Source: Shewanella sp. MTB7 (lineage in GTDB: Bacteria; Pseudomonadota; Gammaproteobacteria; Enterobacterales; Shewanellaceae). Taken from it: 64,000 nucleotides of DNA. Below are positions 58,958 through 64,000 of this stretch, piece after piece. A program made the position numbers and the translations under genes. The stretch spans positions 2,356,001-2,420,000 of the forward strand of contig NZ_CP085636.1 in the NCBI RefSeq assembly GCF_027571385.1. Direction: 5' to 3'. Position 1 is the first letter of the stretch. The number at the start of each line of letters is the position of its first letter. Under the pieces are notes generated by a model. The model worked only from the letters and a program-made list of their open reading frames with translations, searched no databases and was not told where the DNA came from.

Positions 58958-60646
58958 CTATTTATCATAGTTTAGCTTTTTAGACATTCCACCAATTCCT
59001 GCATTTAAGGTATTAGTTGGATCTAGCGTCCTATAATAATCAGCCAAGGGTGGCTTAGCGTCATAATGGTGGCCTACGTTATGCTCTGCTGGGTATTCGG
59101 CACCACGTTTTTCAAGCAGCAATAACATAGCTTTTTTAATATCTTTAGCATTTTCGCCTTTGCGAACTAAGTAATCTTGATGGAACACATGACATAGAAA
59201 GTGGCCATAATAAAGCTTATTAACTAACTTACAGTTAAGTTCTTCAGGTAAGGTTTCAAACCAATCGGTATCATTGCGTTTTAAAGCAATATCAAGCGCA
59301 ACGATTGACTCGACTTCTTGATTGTTTATTGCTGCGTATTGAATCGCAGCGCCAGCCGCTGCAAAGCGCAATAAATAAGCAGACTTTGCATCCTCTTCAT
59401 TGCAGAGAAAATAACTTAAATTATGTTGTTTTTTTATATCATCCAAGAGTGATTCGGTTTCTTCTTTAACATCTCCCTTTACTGTTAAGATCAATTGATG
59501 TTCGTATATCTCATTCCATTGGTGAAGCTTTTTTGGTGTCTGGCTAGGAAAAAGTGCTGCTAATTTATAGATTACATTGTCTATGAAGCCTTGCTTTAAA
59601 AATGGAATATGCTGGGAAAGTGTATTTAATTGACGCTTGATATTAAAAATTTTAGGCAACCAATTCGTTCCTAAATATTTAATGAGTAGTACTGTATCTC
59701 GGCCATATTTATCTGCCAACTCAAAAATGTCACGATGTAAGTATTCAGCGTAGACGGGCAAACTAGTTGATTTTTTAAGTAACGTTTTCCTAACGGTTTG
59801 TAATGCTTGGGTTGAGTTAGTACCTAAGTAAAAAGTATGCTCATTCTTATTCTTTAAAAAAGTATCCACTCGCACAGCAAAAATAGCTAGCTTGCCAGCA
59901 CAGCCACTAGCTTGGTTCAAACGCCTTGGATCTGCATTAAAACGCGCAGGAGTATCATCTCCAATTTGACGAACCCAATCAGCATAGTCGCGATCTGAAG
60001 CCAGCTTATTTGTGGTTTTTATATCTTCAATTAAATATTTTTTGTTTTGTAAATTGGTAAGTATCTCTTGTGGAGTATCACCTAACTCAATATCAAGCTC
60101 ATTGACTAAGCTTAATGTCCCCTGTTTATTTACTTGAGCATATAATGCAAGCTCTGTGTAAGCAGGACCTCGCTCTACCAATGCTCCACCCGAGTTGTTA
60201 CATATTCCACCAACTATTGATGCACCAATACAAGACGATCCAATTACAGAGTGTGGCACTCGATCATAAGGAGCTAGGGCTTTTTCTAATGAAAATAGAC
60301 TTGCGCCGGGAAAGGCGACTATCTGTTGCTGTAGCGCTAATACATGGATGTCATTAATTCGCGTGGTGTTGATTATTACGGTGTTTCGATCACAGCCTTG
60401 GCTAGGTGTTGAACCACCTGTTAAGCCAGTATTTGCTGCTTGCATTATGACAATAATATTTTCTTTTACGCAGACTTCTAATAGTTGCCATTGCTGCCAA
60501 AGAGTCGATGGTTTAACAACGGCAATGGCGGGACCATGACCTTCACGAAAGCCATTCCGAAACGGAGCAGTGGCTCGTTCACTAGTGAGAACATAGCGTA
60601 TACCAACAATCTTTTTAAAGCATGTAATTAATGAACGATTTGACAT
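58958..60646 (-). CDS. dld: Quinone-dependent D-lactate dehydrogenase
   Basis: The 562-residue flavoprotein matches E. coli Dld along its length: MQAANTGLTGGSTPSQG, PHSVIGSSCIGASIVGGICN, NNSGGALVERGPAYTE (FAD_binding_4), RLNQASGCAGKLAIFAVR, and the C-terminal membrane-binding/Dld-type part with RFAAAGAAIQYAAI and YYGHFLCHVFHQDY. It oxidises D-lactate to pyruvate and passes electrons to quinone at the inner membrane. It lies between transposase relics and near two glyoxalase genes, which produce D-lactate. Confidence 0.95.
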   Translation of the reverse strand: MSNRSLITCFKKIVGIRYVLTSERATAPFRNGFREGHGPAIAVVKPSTLWQQWQLLEVCVKENIIVIMQAANTGLTGGSTPSQGCDRNTVIINTTRINDIHVLALQQQIVAFPGASLFSLEKALAPYDRVPHSVIGSSCIGASIVGGICNNSGGALVERGPAYTELALYAQVNKQGTLSLVNELDIELGDTPQEILTNLQNKKYLIEDIKTTNKLASDRDYADWVRQIGDDTPARFNADPRRLNQASGCAGKLAIFAVRVDTFLKNKNEHTFYLGTNSTQALQTVRKTLLKKSTSLPVYAEYLHRDIFELADKYGRDTVLLIKYLGTNWLPKIFNIKRQLNTLSQHIPFLKQGFIDNVIYKLAALFPSQTPKKLHQWNEIYEHQLILTVKGDVKEETESLLDDIKKQHNLSYFLCNEEDAKSAYLLRFAAAGAAIQYAAINNQEVESIVALDIALKRNDTDWFETLPEELNCKLVNKLYYGHFLCHVFHQDYLVRKGENAKDIKKAMLLLLEKRGAEYPAEHNVGHHYDAKPPLADYYRTLDPTNTLNAGIGGMSKKLNYDK

Positions 60647-60749
60647 TATATAAGTAACCTATATTTGATTTTTTTAACTAAATAGTTTTAAGTAGATAAG
60701 CTCTAGTGGCTGGCCTCATTATTTTGGCCTTACAAGCGATATGATCTTT

Positions 60750-61377
60750 TTATGTTTTCAACCACTTCCCATGATAGATGCTGTTCTTGAGTTTGTTCGT
60801 TTGGAAGTGATGATGCCAACCGATGTGATTGGCTATAATACCAATGAGCCAAAGCACAATTTCAGCGAGCATAGCAATAATGAATAAAACATCTAAGCGT
60901 CTAAGACATAATCTCTTACAGTGCCTTAGGCTTTCTCCTAAATCTTGATAGTTTACATCACCACGGACTCGGTCTAACAATAACCAACCATAGCTGGAAA
61001 CCTGTTGGAACCCAATATTGCGGTAGTCCGCATTAGTCACAGTCAATATGCACGATAATCATAGGACTAGCACAGTTACTTTGCATGCCAGTAAAATATC
61101 GAGCCTATCCGCTTTCAGGTGCGAATTACCCAATAAACTATCAATGCGTTTAATACTATGTTTAGTTAGCACTTTCTCTTGAAAATTACAGTCTAATTGA
61201 ACCAGTAATAGTTGATTTTTATCAAACAATGATTTAGTCGCAACTATCAGAGAATTAAGGTTTTTTATGAATTTTAGACCCTTGTTCTACAAGTGGCTGA
61301 TGTAATATCATAATATAGCGCATGATGATGTTATCAGGTTTGCTCTTGGTGACATTAATTAGATCAAATAGCACCAT
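60750..61377 (-). pseudogene. IS4-family (IS10-like) transposase relic
   Basis: On the minus strand the N-terminal part reads LTKHSIKRIDSLLGNSHL (near 61110-61165), the typical TKHxIKRxDRLLGNxHL phrase of IS10-like transposases. The C-terminal part reads VTNADYRNIGFQQVSSYGWL and LWLIGIIANHIGWHHHFQTN. Between them the catalytic core is deleted, and there are several stops in the N-terminal part. It is not functional. Confidence 0.75.
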
Positions 61378-61383
61378 GTGTGT

Positions 61384-61800
61384 CTAGTTTTTGAAGTTAA
61401 GAGAAATTATTTGAGAATTTCCTAGAGATAAGCTGAACCCCTCTTTTCGCTGACTCTTTCTCAGATGTTGTTCTTCTAATATATTCTGCGCATTGATATC
61501 ATTTAAGGCGTTTTCACTCACCCGAGTGAGTTCTCCATCGGCTATTAGTGATAAGTAGCGTGAACAGCAAACTCTTAAAAAAGACGTGAAATTACTTATA
61601 TCATGATCAGCATCAAGAGATTCATGGTACAACTTAGTAATTACTTGATTTATCGTCATTTTATCTCGAAATGATAATTCTTCTAATATATCCCAAAAAA
61701 AAACCTCTAAACGAATTGAGGTAACAACCCCATCTATGCGAAGTGATCGGCTTCGATTGATCCATGACCGACAATCAGCATTAATGAAAAGTTGACACAT
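61384..61800 (-). CDS. Ribbon-helix-helix domain protein
   Basis: The 138-residue protein opens MCQLFINADCRSWINRSRSL and contains SLRIDGVVTSIRLEVFFWDI followed by MTINQVITKLYHESL and FTSFLRVCCSRYLSL. This is the RHH_4-type family, a compact DNA-binding fold with the beta strand RSLRIDG. The C-terminal 45 residues are divergent. It may regulate neighbouring genes; targets are unknown. Confidence 0.8.
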   Translation of the reverse strand: MCQLFINADCRSWINRSRSLRIDGVVTSIRLEVFFWDILEELSFRDKMTINQVITKLYHESLDADHDISNFTSFLRVCCSRYLSLIADGELTRVSENALNDINAQNILEEQHLRKSQRKEGFSLSLGNSQIISLNFKN

Positions 61801-61869
61801 AATGACTCCTTCGCTTCAATAAAAATAATAACGATGCCGCAAATTGTATTTTGGCGGCAGTAAGGGCTG

Positions 61870-62097
61870 TTAATTCTTACCCTTTATTACACCAGAAAGA
61901 CTGAGTAATTGTGAACCGTTGAATACTGATGAAATTGCCTTGTTAAGGGTTGTAACATCTTGAACAGCCACGATAACTTTAGCATTCAAACGTAAATATT
62001 CAGATTCTGGATATATAGCTAATATAAGCCATAGTCATCTTCAATATTACTCATGGCCTTCGACAAAACCACCATTAGTCATTAATGCTTCGACCAT
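61870..62097 (-). pseudogene. Broken small gene upstream of the RHH gene
   Basis: The minus strand opens with ATG at 62097 (MVEALMTNGGFVEGHE), stops, and continues in another frame as YPESEYLRLNAKVIVAVQDV to VIKGKN and TAA at 61870. The second piece looks coding, so this is probably a small gene with a frameshift. I do not recognise the family. Confidence 0.35.
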
Positions 62098-62365
62098 TGT
62101 GATTCCCTTATAGAATTTTAATAGTGATTTACAAAGCAGTTAAGATCAATTTAATAACAATAGATGATAATTCTGGTAACATAGGAATACTACAAAGTAG
62201 TTAACTATTTAAATTCATGATTTCACTTAACTCTATCTACTATGTTCATAGAATAAACTTATTTAAAAATAATATTAATAATTTTGTATTAGCTACATGT
62301 TACCTATCTTAAAATAAATCATGATAAATTCACATCTCATTTTTACAACTACATTATTAAATACC

Positions 62366-63151
62366 ATGTTAAAAATAACTCCACTTCCAGCTTATAACGA
62401 TAACTACATCTGGGTATTACACCAACAAGGCACTAACTACTGTGCTTTTGTCGATCCTGGAGATGCCAATATTTGCATTAAATTCCTGCAACAGAGTAAA
62501 GCTAAATTATGTGCAATACTTATTACTCACTCTCATAGAGATCACGTAGATGGTGTTAAGGAATTAATATCTTACTGTAAATTTAATGGTTGGAATATTA
62601 ATGTATATTACCCAAGAAATGAGCCTGTTGATGGCGGTAATATTGAACTGTCTGAGCCTGACCGCATCACAATAGAGCCGATGGAAATAACCTTTGATAT
62701 TTTAGACATACCCGGGCATACATTAGGACATATTGCTTTTGTTAATCATCAAATGCTGTTTTGTGGTGACACACTATTCTCAGGAGGTTGTGGTCGGGTA
62801 TTTAGTGGTACAGCTAATCAATTGAAGACATCATTGGATAAATTATCAACTTTACCATCAGAGCTAGAAGTATATCCTGCACATGAATACACTCAGGAGA
62901 ACTTAAGATTTGCAATCTTGATTGATCCGAAAAACGTTGATCTACTTATATACAGTGAATATGTTGACCATTTACGATTAGGCCGTCAAGTCTTGCTCCC
63001 CACCACCATAGCTAGAGAGCGACTAATCAACCCGTTTTTACGTTGCGACAGTCAGGAAATAAAACTCAATCTTGAGCATCATTTTAACGTCCAGTTTGCC
63101 TCTGAAATAGCTGTATTCACAGCACTAAGAGCATATAAGAACGTTTTTTAA
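62366..63151 (+). CDS. gloB: Hydroxyacylglutathione hydrolase (glyoxalase II)
   Basis: The metallo-beta-lactamase motif THSHRDHVDG is near residue 56, with PGHTLGHIAF, FCGDTLFSGGCGRVF and YPAHEYTQENLRFA supplying the other metal ligands. The start at ATG 62366 gives MLKITPLPAYNDNYIWVL and 261 residues, the usual opening and length; ATG 62321 would add 15. It splits S-D-lactoylglutathione to D-lactate and glutathione. No ribosome site stands out at either start. Confidence 0.93.
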   Translation: MLKITPLPAYNDNYIWVLHQQGTNYCAFVDPGDANICIKFLQQSKAKLCAILITHSHRDHVDGVKELISYCKFNGWNINVYYPRNEPVDGGNIELSEPDRITIEPMEITFDILDIPGHTLGHIAFVNHQMLFCGDTLFSGGCGRVFSGTANQLKTSLDKLSTLPSELEVYPAHEYTQENLRFAILIDPKNVDLLIYSEYVDHLRLGRQVLLPTTIARERLINPFLRCDSQEIKLNLEHHFNVQFASEIAVFTALRAYKNVF

Positions 63152-63246
63152 CTATCATATCAATTTAACAACCCGCTACTACCACTATCATTTTTTAGTA
63201 CTGTACAGTGGAAAAACTGTCATGAAATATCAGAAAGGAGAGTATA

Positions 63247-63642
63247 TTGCCGAAAATAATTCATACGATGATCAGAGTTTTAGATCTACAGAAATCAAAG
63301 AGTTTTTATCAGGATATTTTTGATTTAAAAGAGACATATTGCTTAGACTATCCGGAATTCAAATTACTTTACCTGCGAAATAAGCATAGTGACTTTGAGA
63401 TAGAATTAACGTTCAACAAAAATAGAACGGTCCCTTACGAATTAGGTGATGGATATGGCCACATTGCTTTTGTTGTTAACGATTTGGATGCTATTCACAA
63501 AAAAATTAATGCATTAGGAGTAAACGCCGGAGTAATAAATAATTTTAAAGATAAGGAAGTGTTAATCGCAAGGTTTTTCTTCATCAGTGATCCTGATGGA
63601 TATAAAATTGAGATTTTACAACGCAATGGTCATTACCAATAA
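63247..63642 (+). CDS. Glyoxalase I-fold (VOC) protein, probable lactoylglutathione lyase
   Basis: The 131-residue protein starts at TTG 63247 with AAGGAG upstream. It has the VOC repeat pattern: HTMIRVLDLQKSKSFYQDIF (first metal-ligand His and GloA-like opening), FEIELTFN, GYGHIAFVVNDL, and FFISDPDGYKIEILQ with the closing Glu. Length and wording are close to GloA, which converts the methylglyoxal-glutathione adduct to lactoylglutathione. Its position behind gloB supports this. The region around VLIARFFFISDP differs slightly from typical GloA. Confidence 0.82.
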   Translation: MPKIIHTMIRVLDLQKSKSFYQDIFDLKETYCLDYPEFKLLYLRNKHSDFEIELTFNKNRTVPYELGDGYGHIAFVVNDLDAIHKKINALGVNAGVINNFKDKEVLIARFFFISDPDGYKIEILQRNGHYQ

Positions 63643-63667
63643 AATAAAATTAAACAAGGTGATTATT

Positions 63668-64000
63668 ATGATTGATAAACAACAGGAATCTAAACGAAAA
63701 TTCATTAAAATAAGTATTGGCATGCTCACTGGGACATTAATAGCTACCAGCGGTTTGTTTTCTATTATGGCCCCCGCGAGAAGTTGGTCATTACCTTTAA
63801 CAGCATTACCCGATAACGTTGCAGAAACGATTTTAATAGTAACACGTCATATATTTCCTCATAAAAATCTTGAAGATGCCGTTTATGCTCTAGTGGTTAA
63901 AGATTTAGATAATTCAGCAGCGAATGATCCTGCGGTGAAAAAGCTCTTGATTGATGGCGTAGCAACTTTAAATAAAAAGTCAACAAACAACAATTGGTTA
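63668..64000 (+). CDS. Exported protein, 5' part only; possibly a small dehydrogenase subunit
   Basis: ATG 63668 starts MIDKQQESKRKFIKISIGML, followed by a hydrophobic segment and an export-like signal with KRKF in place of a strict twin-arginine. The mature part includes LPDNVAETILIVTRHIFPHK and VKDLDNSAANDPAVKKLL. This resembles the small, signal-bearing subunits that pair with GMC-type or gluconate-dehydrogenase-like flavoproteins, but the match is weak. The gene runs past the window end. It follows the VOC gene by 25 bases, so it may share its transcript. Confidence 0.6.
   Translation, partial: MIDKQQESKRKFIKISIGMLTGTLIATSGLFSIMAPARSWSLPLTALPDNVAETILIVTRHIFPHKNLEDAVYALVVKDLDNSAANDPAVKKLLIDGVATLNKKSTNNNWL

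Overview
The window looks like a chromosomal segment of a marine Shewanella or close relative. The basis is gene content and order, with no database search: fadJ, an M16 peptidase, sixA, smrB, prmB, aroC, an MFS transporter, an NAD-kinase-like gene, yfcL, mnmC, fabB, and the run pdxB-asd-fimV-truA-folC-dedD-cvpA-purF, all moderate-GC gammaproteobacterial genes. No rRNA, tRNA or CRISPR array was seen.

Layout. 0-3 kb: the 3' part of fadJ, then an accessory interval with a secreted protein made of 16 near-identical 13-residue units (consensus VPHVKFKPLQTAR) and a 39-codon ORF close behind it, closed by a perfect palindromic terminator. 3-7.5 kb: a very large periplasmic-sensor GGDEF/EAL protein. 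7.9-17.7 kb: housekeeping genes (M16 peptidase, sixA, smrB, prmB, aroC, MFS, NAD-kinase-like, yfcL, SPOUT methyltransferase). 17.8-21.2 kb: a DUF5666 lipoprotein divergent from an OmpR-type two-component pair. 21.3-26.7 kb: mnmC, fabB, guaD. 26.7-29 kb: a gene-poor stretch with one small secreted protein. 29-39.7 kb: the pdxB to purF run, with a FimV carrying long acidic repeats. 39.8-45.1 kb: a multi-domain hybrid kinase divergent from an HD-GYP response regulator. 45.2-48.9 kb: a small membrane protein beside a Fur-box-like site, topB, and a decayed locus (Fis-type regulator tail, aromatic amino acid lyase relic, short two-heme cytochrome). 49-57.3 kb: DUF1800/DUF1501 pair, DUF4331 protein with a divergent AraC regulator, LruC/GEVED protein with a lipoprotein. 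57.9-64 kb: wrecked ISL3 and IS4 transposases around D-lactate dehydrogenase, an RHH protein, glyoxalase II, a glyoxalase-fold protein and the start of a membrane-anchored protein.

How genes work together. FadJ and FabB serve fatty acid breakdown and synthesis; PdxB, Asd, AroC, FolC and PurF serve cofactor, amino acid and purine synthesis; GuaD salvages guanine. Three large proteins (GGDEF/EAL, hybrid kinase, HD-GYP) point to c-di-GMP signalling. Dld and the glyoxalase genes would together form a methylglyoxal to D-lactate to pyruvate route.

The best candidate for something undescribed is the secreted 13-mer repeat gene with its small companion at 2.1-3.0 kb: a strongly cationic, histidine-containing repeat protein whose 39-bp DNA units are nearly identical, so copy number can change without losing frame. 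I do not recognise its family.
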